The translations under genes were made by a program, and so were the position numbers. Positions 16,472 through 25,516 of a stretch of DNA of 58,255 nt are shown piece after piece; the stretch's first letter is position 1; each line of letters begins with the position of its first letter. Origin of the DNA: an uncultured Lachnospiraceae bacterium (lineage in GTDB: Bacteria; Bacillota; Clostridia; Lachnospirales; Lachnospiraceae); the NCBI GenBank assembly GCA_937965795.1, contig CALCMD010000119.1, forward strand, positions 1 through 58,255, in the 5' to 3' direction. The notes beneath the pieces were generated by a model. The model was given only the letters and a program-made list of their open reading frames with translations. It did no database searches and was not told where the DNA came from.

Positions 16472-17554
16472 GTGCGTAGAGTGTACAATTTTTCAGCGGG
16501 GCCGGCGGTATTGCCGGAAGAAGTACTGAGAGAAGCAGCAGAGGAAATGATGGATTATAAGGGTTCTGGTATGTCCGTAATGGAAATGAGTCACCGCTCT
16601 CAGGTTTTCGACGATATTATCAAGGAAGCAGAGCAGGATTTGAGGGATCTGATGAATATTCCGGACAATTATGAGGTATTATTTCTTCAGGGAGGCGCTT
16701 CACAGCAGTTTGCCATGATTCCTATGAACCTGATGAAAAATAAGGTGGCAGATTATATTGTAACCGGACAGTGGGCGAAAAAGGCTTATCAGGAAGCACA
16801 GAAATACGGAAAGGCGAATAAGATCGCTTCTTCTGAGGATCAGACGTTTTCCTATATACCGGACTGCTCCGATCTTCCGATCAGTGAAGATGCGGATTAC
16901 GTATATATTTGTGAGAATAATACGATTTACGGCACGAAATTTAAGACGCTGCCGAATACGAAGGGAAAGACATTGGTGGCAGATGTATCTTCCTGCTTCC
17001 TGTCAGAACCGGTGGATGTGACGAAATATGGTCTTATTTATGGCGGTGTACAGAAGAATATCGGACCGGCAGGAATGGTAATCGCTATTATCCGGAAAGA
17101 CCTGATTACAGAAGATGTGCTTCCGGGTACGCCGACCATGCTTACTTATAAAACACATGCCGATGCACGCTCTCTGTATAACACGCCAAACTGCTACTGC
17201 ATCTATATGTGCGGAAAAGTCTTTAAATGGCTGAAAAAGATGGGCGGTCTTCAGGCAATGAAAGAGTACAATGAGAAAAAAGCGGCGATTCTTTATGATT
17301 TCCTGGATCAGAGCAAGATGTTTAAAGGAACGGTAGTCAAAGAAGACCGTTCGCTGATGAACGTGCCTTTCGTGACCGGAGATAAGGAACTGGATGCTAA
17401 ATTCGTAAAAGAGGCGAAGGCGGCAGGATTTGAAAACCTGAAAGGGCATCGTACCGTAGGCGGAATGAGAGCCAGCATTTATAATGCTATGCCAATCGAA
17501 GGCGTGGAGAAGCTGGTAGAGTTTATGAGAAAATTCGAAGAGGAGAACCAGTAA
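16472..17554 (+). CDS. serC: Phosphoserine aminotransferase
   Basis: SerC converts 3-phosphohydroxypyruvate to phosphoserine with glutamate as donor. The 360-residue class V aminotransferase has the family N terminus VYNFSAGPAVLPEEVL, the phosphate-cup region GGASQQFAMIP and the PLP-lysine segment YGGVQKNIGPAG. The start is GTG at 16472, placed after a full gaggagg; the protein alignment begins right there, so the choice is firm. serA follows after a single base, so the two are co-transcribed and probably translationally coupled. A pdxA/pdxB context is absent, so the role here is serine synthesis. Confidence 0.97.
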   Translation: MRRVYNFSAGPAVLPEEVLREAAEEMMDYKGSGMSVMEMSHRSQVFDDIIKEAEQDLRDLMNIPDNYEVLFLQGGASQQFAMIPMNLMKNKVADYIVTGQWAKKAYQEAQKYGKANKIASSEDQTFSYIPDCSDLPISEDADYVYICENNTIYGTKFKTLPNTKGKTLVADVSSCFLSEPVDVTKYGLIYGGVQKNIGPAGMVIAIIRKDLITEDVLPGTPTMLTYKTHADARSLYNTPNCYCIYMCGKVFKWLKKMGGLQAMKEYNEKKAAILYDFLDQSKMFKGTVVKEDRSLMNVPFVTGDKELDAKFVKEAKAAGFENLKGHRTVGGMRASIYNAMPIEGVEKLVEFMRKFEEENQ

Positions 17555-17555
17555 A

Positions 17556-18719
17556 ATGTTCAAGTATACATGTTTAAATCCGATCGCCCAGGTTGGTCTT
17601 GGGCTGTTTGGCGATAATTATGAAAAAGTAGATACGCTGGAAGAGGCAAAAGCCGTCCTGGTAAGAAGTGCGGCTATGCACGATTTGGAGCTTCCGGAAA
17701 ACCTGGAGGCGATTGCAAGAGCAGGCGCAGGAGTCAATAATATTCCGCTGGAGAAATGTGCGGAGAAGGGGATTGTGGTCTTTAACACGCCGGGAGCTAA
17801 TGCAAACGGCGTAAAGGAACTGGTAATCGCCGGTATGTTTCTCGCGTCCCGCGATATTATCGGCGGTGTGAACTGGGTGCAGGCAGAGCGTCAGAATGAA
17901 GAGATTGCAAAGCTTACGGAAAAACAGAAAAAGAACTTTGCCGGGCATGAGATTCAGGGAAAGAAGCTGGGAGTGATCGGCCTGGGGGCGATTGGCGTGC
18001 TTGTGGCAAACGCTGCGGTAAACCTGGGAATGGAGGTTTATGGTTACGATCCATATATTTCGGTTGACGGCGCATGGAAGCTTTCCAGAAGCGTCAAACA
18101 TATCAATGATGTAAATGAGATTTACAAAGAGTGTGATTTTATCACGATTCATGTTCCGCTTCTTGATTCTACCAGAAAAATGATCAATCAGGACGCGATC
18201 GACAAGATGAAAGATAACGCGGTAATTTTGAACCTGGCGCGCGACCTTCTGGTGGATGAAGATGCGGTTGTCAGGGCGTTAAAAGAGGGGAAAATCCGAA
18301 AATATGTCACAGATTTCCCAAATCCGACGACAGCAGGAGAGAAAGATTGTATTGTCATTCCTCATCTGGGCGCTTCGACAGAGGAATCGGAAGATAATTG
18401 TGCAATCATGGCAGTACAGGAGCTGAAGGATTATCTGGAAAACGGAAATATTAAAAATTCTGTAAATTATCCAAAATGTGATCTGGGTGAGCGCACCGGC
18501 GCCTGCCGTGTGGCGATCAATCACAGGAATGTCAAGAATATGATCAGCCAGTTCACTTCTATTTTTGGAGAGGGAGATATTAATATTTCCAACATGGTGA
18601 ATAAGAGCAGGGGAGATTACGCATATTCACTTTTGGATTTTGAACATTCGGTTCCGGCAGAGATGATTGAAAAGATCCGGAGCATAGAAGGCGTTCTCAG
18701 AGTTCGCGTGATGGAATAG
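17556..18719 (+). CDS. serA: D-3-phosphoglycerate dehydrogenase
   Basis: SerA commits 3-phosphoglycerate to serine synthesis using NAD. The 387-residue protein has the NAD fold GVIGLGAIGVLVANAA, the active-site Arg in NLARDLLVDE, the catalytic His in IPHLGASTEES, and a C-terminal ACT domain (about 320-387) expected to sense serine or another ligand. It lacks the larger intervening domain of long SerA forms, so it is the short type with ACT. It starts one base after serC and is closed by a terminator, yet a DUF1015 gene follows on the same strand. Confidence 0.96.
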   Translation: MFKYTCLNPIAQVGLGLFGDNYEKVDTLEEAKAVLVRSAAMHDLELPENLEAIARAGAGVNNIPLEKCAEKGIVVFNTPGANANGVKELVIAGMFLASRDIIGGVNWVQAERQNEEIAKLTEKQKKNFAGHEIQGKKLGVIGLGAIGVLVANAAVNLGMEVYGYDPYISVDGAWKLSRSVKHINDVNEIYKECDFITIHVPLLDSTRKMINQDAIDKMKDNAVILNLARDLLVDEDAVVRALKEGKIRKYVTDFPNPTTAGEKDCIVIPHLGASTEESEDNCAIMAVQELKDYLENGNIKNSVNYPKCDLGERTGACRVAINHRNVKNMISQFTSIFGEGDINISNMVNKSRGDYAYSLLDFEHSVPAEMIEKIRSIEGVLRVRVME

Positions 18720-18730
18720 AAAGGAACCAG

Positions 18731-18774
18731 GGGTTGTTGCAAATGCAAATATTGTTTTGCAACAGCCCTTTTTC
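18731..18774 (+). terminator. Rho-independent terminator after serA
   Basis: A stem gggttgttgcaaa / tttgcaacagccc (one G-U pair) is followed by five T residues. It closes serC-serA; the DUF1015 gene starts 36 bases later and may be reached by partial read-through. Confidence 0.85.
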
Positions 18775-18809
18775 ACGGACAAAAAATACAGTAGATAAGG
18801 AGAAGTGAC

Positions 18810-20042
18810 ATGGCGAAGATTAAGGCATTTTCCAGTATTCGTCCGAAGGAAGGACTGGAGGCAAGGATTGCGGCGCTTCCATATGACGTTTATAACAGAG
18901 CGGAGGCGAAGGCTGAGGCACAGAAGGAACCTTTGAGCTTTTTAAATATCGACCGTGCGGAAACCGGATTGGATGACAGTGTCAGCGCTTATGACCCGCA
19001 GGTGTATCAAAGAGCGCATGATCTGCTTTGGGATATGGTAGCGCGGGGAGAGTTTATTCAGGAGGAGAAACCCTGTCTCTATCTTTATGAACAAAGGATG
19101 GACGGGCGTTCCCAAACAGGGCTGGTGGCCTGTGCGTCGGTCGATGACTATCTGAATTCTGTGATTAAGAAACATGAAAATACCAGAGCGGACAAAGAGC
19201 AGGACCGTATTTCTCATGTGGATATCTGCAATGCCCAGACAGGGCCGATTTTTCTGGCATATAGAAACCGTGCGGAGATTCAGGAAATTTTCAAAGAGGT
19301 GAAAAAGCAGACGCCGCTGTTTTCCTTTGTTTCCGAAGAAGGCGTGGGACATCGCGGGTGGAAAATTGAGGAGGATGAAAAGATTGAAGAAATTGTCCGT
19401 ATTTTTGGAGAAATTGACAGCATTTACATAGCAGACGGACATCACCGGGCGGCGTCCGCAGTGGCAGTCGGGAAAAAGCGCAGAGAGGAGCATCCGGATT
19501 ATACGGGAGACGAAGAGTTTAATTACTTTCTGTCCGTGCTGTTTCCGGGAGAAGAGCTCTCGATTATGGACTATAACCGGGTCGTGCAGGACTTAAACGG
19601 AATGACCCAGGAAGCTTTTCTGGAGGCTCTAAAAGAGAAATTTGAGATTGAGAAGCAGGAGAAAGCATATCGGCCGGAAAGAAAGGGAAAGATAGGGATG
19701 TATCTGGGAAACCAGTGGTACATACTTACGGTAAGGCCGGAATTTGAAAACGACGATCCGGTCGAAGGACTGGATGTTTCCATTCTGCAAAGAGAAGTCC
19801 TGGCGCCCCTGCTGGCAATTGCAGACCCGAAAAGGGATAAGCGCATCGACTTTATCGGTGGCATCCGCGGACTTTCCGAACTGGAGCGCCGGGTACACAC
19901 AGACTGTCAGGTGGCATTCGCTATGTATCCGACTTCCATTGATGAGCTGTACCGGGTAGCTGACCAGGGGCTGCTGATGCCGCCGAAATCTACATGGTTT
20001 GAGCCGAAACTGAGGAGTGGATTGTTTATTCATGCGCTGTAA
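18810..20042 (+). CDS. DUF1015 family protein, possible serine-metabolism enzyme
   Basis: The 410-residue protein belongs to the DUF1015 family, which in many Clostridia sits beside serC and serA, as here. No biochemical role can be read directly. Visible marks are the N-terminal IRPKEGLEARIAALPYDVY and the central YIADGHHRAASAV. DGHHR is the signature loop of ParB/sulfiredoxin-fold enzymes such as archaeal SerK, which moves phosphate between ADP and serine. No phosphoserine phosphatase (serB) gene is seen in this serine cluster. My inference is that the protein acts on serine or phosphoserine; the family name is secure, the function is not. The ATG follows aaggag. An own promoter is not obvious. 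Confidence 0.85.
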   Translation: MAKIKAFSSIRPKEGLEARIAALPYDVYNRAEAKAEAQKEPLSFLNIDRAETGLDDSVSAYDPQVYQRAHDLLWDMVARGEFIQEEKPCLYLYEQRMDGRSQTGLVACASVDDYLNSVIKKHENTRADKEQDRISHVDICNAQTGPIFLAYRNRAEIQEIFKEVKKQTPLFSFVSEEGVGHRGWKIEEDEKIEEIVRIFGEIDSIYIADGHHRAASAVAVGKKRREEHPDYTGDEEFNYFLSVLFPGEELSIMDYNRVVQDLNGMTQEAFLEALKEKFEIEKQEKAYRPERKGKIGMYLGNQWYILTVRPEFENDDPVEGLDVSILQREVLAPLLAIADPKRDKRIDFIGGIRGLSELERRVHTDCQVAFAMYPTSIDELYRVADQGLLMPPKSTWFEPKLRSGLFIHAL

Positions 20043-20075
20043 GAGGTTGCGGATACAGACGTATTTATGTTAAAA

Positions 20076-20213
20076 TAGTAACTATTCAGAACAGGTCGAA
20101 GCACTTGCTGCTGAGACCGTGAAAACATGATTCAAGAGTGCAAAAATCCCATCGTCGAAGACGATTTTCATGGATTTTTGCATCGTAACTGTGAAGGTAC
20201 TGAACAGTTACTT
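20076..20213. repeat. Structured intergenic repeat element between DUF1015 and glgB
   Basis: Outer arms agtaactattcagaac (20078-20093) and its near-complement (20198-20213) enclose nested pairs: gtgcaaaaatcc (20139-20150) with ggatttttgcat (20173-20184), and atcgtcgaagacgat (20152-20166) as a small inner hairpin. The whole can fold into one long branched structure. No ORF is present. A short relative lies at 16347-16367. It looks like a miniature, probably mobile, intergenic element or a structured RNA. Confidence 0.6.
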
Positions 20214-20248
20214 AAAATAAAAAGAAATGTGTAGTGGGAGGGTATGCA

Positions 20249-22573
20249 ATGGAGGAAAAATTATATCATCTGATGGATTGGGCTGCAATCGAGGCGATTG
20301 TGTATTCGGAGGAGGACAACCCTCATGGCCTTTTAGGACCCCATATGACAGACGAGGGCGTTCTGGTCCAGGCGTTTTTGCCGACGGCGGTCAGGGTTTC
20401 TGTGAAGGTGGAAGGAAAGAAAAAAGAGTACCCGATGACAATGGAAGATGAAGCAGGATTTTTTGCGGCGCTTCTTCCGGGAAAAACCATTCCGTCCTAT
20501 GAATTGAAAGTGGAATACGATAATGGGACAGAAGAAGTATTAAAAGATCCTTATGCGTTTTCACCGCAGATTACGGAGAGTGAAACGAAGAAGTTCAATG
20601 CGGGTATTTGTTACGATATTTATGAAAAGCTGGGGGCGCACCCGATGAGAATCGACGGCGTGGACGGCGTATATTTTGCTGTGTGGGCGCCGAATGCCGT
20701 ACGTGTCAGTGTGGTCTGCGATTCTGTTTTGTGGGATGGAAGAAGACTGCCCATGAGACGTCTCTGGGATTCCGGTATCTTTGAACTGTTTGTGCCGGGA
20801 CTGGCGGAAGGGACCGTGTACAAGTATGAGGTCAAGGCAAAAGGCGGGCTGACCTTTTTGAAAGCAGACCCTTATGCGAACGCAGCCCAGCTTCGTCCGG
20901 ATAACGCTTCTGTGGTAGCGGATCTGACAAAGTTCAAATGGACGGACGGCGAATACAGAAAAAAGAGAAAGACCATGCAGAACAAGAAAGCGCCGATGTC
21001 TGTTTATGAGATTCATCTTGGCTCCTGGAGAAAGCCGGAAGAGGAAGACAGGGAGTTTTATAATTACAGAGAAATTGCCCCGATGCTGGCAGATTATGTA
21101 AAGGAAATGGGGTATACGCATGTAGAGCTGATGCCGGTCATGGAACATCCTTTTGACGGTTCCTGGGGGTATCAGGTAACAGGGTATTATGCGCCTACCG
21201 CACGTTGCGGTTCACCGGAGGATTTCATGTATTTTATGAATTACATGCATGAACAGGGAATCGGCGTCATCATGGACTGGGTTCCGGCGCATTTCCCGCG
21301 CGATACATTTGGACTCTGTACCTTTGACGGCACCTGCCTTTATGAGCATCTGGACCCAAGACAGGGCTGGCATCCGGACTGGGGAACGCTGATCTATAAC
21401 TACGGGCGTCCGGAGGTGAAAAACTTCCTGATTGCAAACGCCCTGTTCTGGGCGGAAAAATATCATGCGGACGGTATTCGTATGGATGCGGTGGCGTCCA
21501 TGCTCTATCTGGATTATGGAAAGAAGGATGGGGAATGGGTGGCCAATATGTATGGAGGCAATGAAAACCTGGAGGCAATTGAGTTTTTGAAGCACCTCAA
21601 TTCCATTTTTAAGAAAAAGTATCCGGATGTGCTGCTGATTGCGGAGGAGTCTACCGCATGGCCGAAGATTACCGGAAGCGTGGAAGAAGACGGTCTGGGC
21701 TTCGATTATAAATGGAATATGGGATGGATGAACGATTTCATTGACTATATGTCAAAAGACCCTCTGTTCCGGGGAGGCGCTCACGGAGAATTGACTTTCA
21801 GTATGGTTTATGCTTACAGTGAGGATTTTATTCTGACGCTTTCTCATGATGAGGTGGTACATGGAAAGGCGTCCATGATTGGAAAGATGCCGGGAGACAG
21901 GAAACAGCAGTTTGCGAATCTGCGCGCCGCATATGGTTATATGATGTGCCATCCGGGAAAGAAGCTTCTTTTTATGGGCCAGGATTTCGCACAGTATGAC
22001 GAGTGGTCTGAGGCACGCTCTCTGGAATGGGAACTGCTTCAATATGACGAGCATAAACAGATGCAGGATTATATGAAAGCGTTGAACAGGTTTTACAGAG
22101 AGCATCCGGCGCTTTACCAGTTAGACTGTGATCCGGATGGTTTCACCTGGATTAATTCTATTTCCGGAAATGAAAATATGCTGGTCTTTACCAGAAATAC
22201 CAAAAAGAAAGAGGAGATGCTGCTGGTCGTATGCAACTTCTCGCCGCTGGTTTACGAGAATCATAAGATTGGGGTACCGTACCCGGGAAAATACAAAGAA
22301 ATCTTTAACAGCGACCGGGCGGAGTTTGGCGGAAGCGGCATGGTGAACCCGCGTCTGAAACAGTCCAGGAAGGAAGAGTGCGATGACAGGCCGGATTCCA
22401 TTACGGTAAAGGTTCCTCCGATGGGGATTTCTATTTTCTCATATACAAAATCCGTGCCGAAGGCAAAGGATAACCGTACGGCAAAAAAGGAAACGAAAAA
22501 GGCAACTGCAAAAAAGAAAAATCTGAAGGCAGAGCTGGAAGAGAAGTATGTGGAAGCACGGAAGAAGAGGTAA
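20249..22573 (+). CDS. glgB: 1,4-alpha-glucan (glycogen) branching enzyme
   Basis: GlgB makes alpha-1,6 branches in glycogen. The 774-residue protein has an N-terminal CBM48-type beta domain (near residue 125, VYFAVWAPNAVRVSVV), the GH13 barrel with DWVPAHFPRD, the nucleophile segment DGIRMDAVASMLYLDYG, the acid/base region LIAEESTAWP and LSHDEVVHG, and a C-terminal all-beta domain. An unusual lysine-rich tail (about residues 735-774) follows. The ATG at 20249 is chosen over GTG at 20234 because gggagg (20236-20242) sits at the right distance. No other glycogen genes are nearby. The next gene starts three bases after its stop. Confidence 0.97.
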   Translation: MEEKLYHLMDWAAIEAIVYSEEDNPHGLLGPHMTDEGVLVQAFLPTAVRVSVKVEGKKKEYPMTMEDEAGFFAALLPGKTIPSYELKVEYDNGTEEVLKDPYAFSPQITESETKKFNAGICYDIYEKLGAHPMRIDGVDGVYFAVWAPNAVRVSVVCDSVLWDGRRLPMRRLWDSGIFELFVPGLAEGTVYKYEVKAKGGLTFLKADPYANAAQLRPDNASVVADLTKFKWTDGEYRKKRKTMQNKKAPMSVYEIHLGSWRKPEEEDREFYNYREIAPMLADYVKEMGYTHVELMPVMEHPFDGSWGYQVTGYYAPTARCGSPEDFMYFMNYMHEQGIGVIMDWVPAHFPRDTFGLCTFDGTCLYEHLDPRQGWHPDWGTLIYNYGRPEVKNFLIANALFWAEKYHADGIRMDAVASMLYLDYGKKDGEWVANMYGGNENLEAIEFLKHLNSIFKKKYPDVLLIAEESTAWPKITGSVEEDGLGFDYKWNMGWMNDFIDYMSKDPLFRGGAHGELTFSMVYAYSEDFILTLSHDEVVHGKASMIGKMPGDRKQQFANLRAAYGYMMCHPGKKLLFMGQDFAQYDEWSEARSLEWELLQYDEHKQMQDYMKALNRFYREHPALYQLDCDPDGFTWINSISGNENMLVFTRNTKKKEEMLLVVCNFSPLVYENHKIGVPYPGKYKEIFNSDRAEFGGSGMVNPRLKQSRKEECDDRPDSITVKVPPMGISIFSYTKSVPKAKDNRTAKKETKKATAKKKNLKAELEEKYVEARKKR

Positions 22574-22576
22574 GAT

Positions 22577-23467
22577 ATGCAGGAAACAGAGCTTGGGGAA
22601 CAGGTAGCGAAAGTCGTGCAGGAGAAGGCGGAAGAAGCAAATCAGATGATGACGTACATCAATGGGAAAATTCCGGCGTTTCTGGATTTTGGATTAAAGC
22701 TTTTGATTGCAGGCATCCTCTTTTTTATCGGTTCCAGAGTGATTTCTTTCCTTTTAAAACTTCTGAAGCGTTCTTTTGTGCGTGCGCAGATGGAAGAAGG
22801 TTCCCTGCATTTTATAAATTCTCTGGTGAAAGCCCTGCTGTATGTGATCCTCGTGGCGGGGCTCGCCACTTACCTCGGCGTAAAAGAGGCTTCGATTGCC
22901 GCCCTTTTAGGGTCTATGGGGGTAGGAATTGTACTTGCGTTAAAAGAGTCCTTGTCAAATCTTGCCGGAGGATTTATACTCTTGATTATGAAACCGTTTC
23001 AGGTGGGAGATTATATTAAAGAAGATGGTCATGGCAACGAGGGAACGGTAGAGAAGATCGACCTTTTTTACACCTACCTGCTGACGCCGGACAACCGTAC
23101 GGTCAGCGTCCCGAACGGAATTTTATCAAACACCAGCCTGACCAACATTTCCAGGCAGGAGATGCGGCAGATTCGGGAGATTGTCGGGATTTCCTATCAG
23201 GCGGATATCAGGGAGGCGAAAGAAACGATCGAAAAGGTACTGCGTATGGAAAAAAGAATCCTGACGACGCAGGACGTGGAGGTCTTTGTGGAGACACTGG
23301 GCGAGAGTTCGGTAGATATAGGATGGAGAGTCTGGGTCAGAACAGAGGATTACTTTCCGGTCAGACGCCAGCTTACCGAAGAGATCAAATACGCATTTGA
23401 TGAAGCGGGCATTGAAATACCCTATCGGCAGCTTGAAGTGGCTGTACGGCAGGCAGAGAAGGAGTAG
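22577..23467 (+). CDS. MscS-family mechanosensitive channel
   Basis: The 296-residue membrane protein is a small-conductance mechanosensitive channel that releases solutes under hypo-osmotic shock. Three membrane helices are visible (about 35-55, 75-95 and 98-125). The third is the Gly/Ala-rich pore helix with LGSMGVGIVLALKESLSNLAGG, followed by the beta domain start MKPFQVGDYI and the family segment VPNGILSNTSLTNIS. Length is typical of short MscS proteins. It begins three bases after glgB and is followed eight bases later by the CsoR-like gene, so the three are likely co-transcribed. Confidence 0.93.
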   Translation: MQETELGEQVAKVVQEKAEEANQMMTYINGKIPAFLDFGLKLLIAGILFFIGSRVISFLLKLLKRSFVRAQMEEGSLHFINSLVKALLYVILVAGLATYLGVKEASIAALLGSMGVGIVLALKESLSNLAGGFILLIMKPFQVGDYIKEDGHGNEGTVEKIDLFYTYLLTPDNRTVSVPNGILSNTSLTNISRQEMRQIREIVGISYQADIREAKETIEKVLRMEKRILTTQDVEVFVETLGESSVDIGWRVWVRTEDYFPVRRQLTEEIKYAFDEAGIEIPYRQLEVAVRQAEKE

Positions 23468-23475
23468 ACAGTGAT

Positions 23476-23844
23476 ATGGAGCCACATAAGCATGTGAGAG
23501 AAGACGGCAGCGTGTATGAGCATACACATACGCATGCGCATGACAATGAGACGGTTCCCCATTCGCATGGAGGACATACGCATACGCACGAGAATACGAA
23601 GGCTGTGCTGAACCGGCTGTCGCGCGCGATCGGCCATCTGGAGTCGATACGGAAGATGGTGGAGAACGGAAGGGATTGCAGTGAGGTGCTGATTCAGCTT
23701 TCCGCAGTGAAAGCGGCGATCAATAACACCGGAAAGGTCATACTGCATGACCATATCCAGCATTGTCTGGTAGAGGCGGTAGAAACAGGGGACAATGAGG
23801 CAATCGAGGAACTGAACAAGGCGATCGACCGATTTATTAAGTAA
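23476..23844 (+). CDS. CsoR/FrmR-family metal-sensing repressor with His-rich N terminus
   Basis: The last 80 of 122 residues form the all-helical CsoR/RcnR/FrmR (DUF156) repressor. The copper-site triad is intact: Cys68, His93 and Cys97, with the same spacing as Cys36-His61-Cys65 of M. tuberculosis CsoR. This predicts Cu(I) or a related soft metal. Unusually, the first 40 residues hold 11 histidines in HTHTHAH and HSHGGHTHTH runs, a metal-chelating extension absent from classical CsoR. No copper ATPase or chaperone gene is in the window, and the gene lies between mscS and an LCP gene. It has an aaggag site about 11 bases before the ATG. Target genes are unknown. Confidence 0.88.
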   Translation: MEPHKHVREDGSVYEHTHTHAHDNETVPHSHGGHTHTHENTKAVLNRLSRAIGHLESIRKMVENGRDCSEVLIQLSAVKAAINNTGKVILHDHIQHCLVEAVETGDNEAIEELNKAIDRFIK

Positions 23845-23858
23845 GAGGATTAGGTAAA

Positions 23859-24998
23859 ATGGGAAAAAAACGAGTGGATAAAAAAAGCGCGGCATATAAG
23901 AAATACAGGAGAAGGAAAGTGCTTTTTATCGTGGAGATGGTGCTGCTTTTCCTGGTGTGCGGAGTTGCTTATGTCTACATACAGCTTGATTCAAAACTGA
24001 ACCTGATGGAAACGGAGAAGCTGGATGAGAAAAAAGTTGTCGTGAACAAGACGGCGGAGACGAACCCTACTTTGAAGGGATATATGAATATTGCACTTTT
24101 CGGCGTGGACGAGAAAAAGGAAAACACAGATACGATTATCATTGCGAGTATCAACAATGATACTAAGGTGGTGAACCTGGTATCTATTTACAGGGATACG
24201 CTGCTGAATATCGGGGAGGACAGATACGGGAAGGCGAATTCTTCTTATCCGAACGGCGGTATGGAATGGGCGCTGAGTATGCTGAATACGAATCTGGATA
24301 TGGATATTTCCAAATATGTGATGGTGGATTTCAGTGCGCTTACAGATATTATTGACGAGCTGGGCGGGATTGAAATTACTGTTACGGACGAAGAGGCTGA
24401 GCATTTGAGCAACTACTGTGTCAGCGTGGCAAAGGTTGCGGAGAAAGACTATGAGAGGCTGCCTGGGGGCGGGACGTATCTCATGGACGGCGTACAGGCT
24501 ACCGCTTACTGCCGGATTCGTTATGGAGGCGGGAATGATTATAAGCGTACTCTGCGGCAGCGTGAAGTGATTGCGAAGATCGTGGATAAGGCGAAAAGTG
24601 CAGACATCGGAACGCTGAACAAGCTGATGGATGAAGTATTTCCGAAGATTAGCACAAATATCTCTAAGAGCGAGATTCTTTCTATGGGTATGAGTATGCT
24701 TTCTTACAAAATCGGTGAGACGACGGGATTTCCATTCTGGCACAGAACTTCAGAGGACGGATCGTATAATGAAGTGCCTGTGACATTGGAAAAGAATGTA
24801 GACCAGCTTCATATTTTCCTGTTTGGTGATGAAGATTATGAGCCGTCAGAAGATGTAGTCGAGAGGAGCAATTATATCATTGAACGAACAGGATTTTCAG
24901 AGGATACGGCGGTCAGTGATGAAAACTATCAGAGCAGCGGAGATGAGCTGACGACAGAAAAAGAAAATGAGTCGGAAAGCGATTCGCAGGAACAGTGA
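23859..24998 (+). CDS. LytR-CpsA-Psr (LCP) family cell-wall polymer ligase
   Basis: LCP proteins transfer teichoic acids or capsular polymers from lipid carriers onto peptidoglycan outside the cell. The 379-residue protein has a cationic cytoplasmic N terminus, one membrane helix (about 24-45) and the LCP catalytic domain (about 75-270) with DTIIIASINNDTKVVNLVSI, a catalytic-region Arg in YRDTLL, DELGGIEITV and YCRIRYGGGNDYKRTLRQ. The C-terminal 60 residues are acidic and Ser/Glu-rich. It may work with the cationic secreted proteins of this strain by providing wall polymers, but that is speculation. The start follows aggattagg. Confidence 0.93.
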   Translation: MGKKRVDKKSAAYKKYRRRKVLFIVEMVLLFLVCGVAYVYIQLDSKLNLMETEKLDEKKVVVNKTAETNPTLKGYMNIALFGVDEKKENTDTIIIASINNDTKVVNLVSIYRDTLLNIGEDRYGKANSSYPNGGMEWALSMLNTNLDMDISKYVMVDFSALTDIIDELGGIEITVTDEEAEHLSNYCVSVAKVAEKDYERLPGGGTYLMDGVQATAYCRIRYGGGNDYKRTLRQREVIAKIVDKAKSADIGTLNKLMDEVFPKISTNISKSEILSMGMSMLSYKIGETTGFPFWHRTSEDGSYNEVPVTLEKNVDQLHIFLFGDEDYEPSEDVVERSNYIIERTGFSEDTAVSDENYQSSGDELTTEKENESESDSQEQ

Positions 24999-25024
24999 GG
25001 AGTAAGCGAGGTGGGCAATTTTAA

Positions 25025-25477
25025 ATGAATGTTTTGTTTTTTTTGACGCCAAAGAGTGAAGTCGCATATTTATATGAGGATTTTTCACTGAGGCAGGCAT
25101 TGGAAAAGATGGAGAATCACAGATATACGGCGATACCGATTATCAATCGCGCCGGAAATTATGTGGGAACGATTACCGAGGGAGATTTTCTGTGGAGCAT
25201 AAAGAATACGGGATTGCCAGATATACATAAGGCGGAGGATATTCCGTTAAAGTCAATTCCGAGACACTGGTATAACGATCCGGTCAATGTAAACTGCGAT
25301 ATGGAAGATCTGATTCTTACTTCCATGAATCAGAATTTCGTACCGGTGATTGATGATAAACAGATTTTTATCGGTATTATCACGAGGAAAGAGATTATCC
25401 AGTATTGCTATAATCGGTACAAGGAATGCTGTGGAGATGCAAGAGAACAAAATATTGACAAAAAAAATAATAGTTGA
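25025..25477 (+). CDS. CBS-domain pair protein
   Basis: The 150-residue protein consists of two CBS motifs (about 10-65 and 80-140) with the typical AIPIINRAGNYVGTITEGDFL and FVPVIDDKQIFIGIITRKEII segments. Tandem CBS domains bind adenine nucleotides and report energy state to a partner; no partner domain is fused here. A gaggtg site lies about ten bases before the ATG. The promoter of ilvN overlaps the last codons of this gene, so the ilvN-ilvC unit begins inside it. Partner and ligand are unknown. Confidence 0.88.
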   Translation: MNVLFFLTPKSEVAYLYEDFSLRQALEKMENHRYTAIPIINRAGNYVGTITEGDFLWSIKNTGLPDIHKAEDIPLKSIPRHWYNDPVNVNCDMEDLILTSMNQNFVPVIDDKQIFIGIITRKEIIQYCYNRYKECCGDAREQNIDKKNNS

Positions 25478-25483
25478 TACAAT
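25455..25483 (+). promoter_or_regulatory. Strong sigma-A promoter of ilvN
   Basis: A perfect TTGACA (25455-25460), a 17-base spacer and TACAAT (25478-25483); it overlaps the end of the CBS gene. Confidence 0.85.
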
Positions 25484-25516
25484 AGGAACATTAAGTCAGA
25501 GAAAGCGGGTTTTTCT

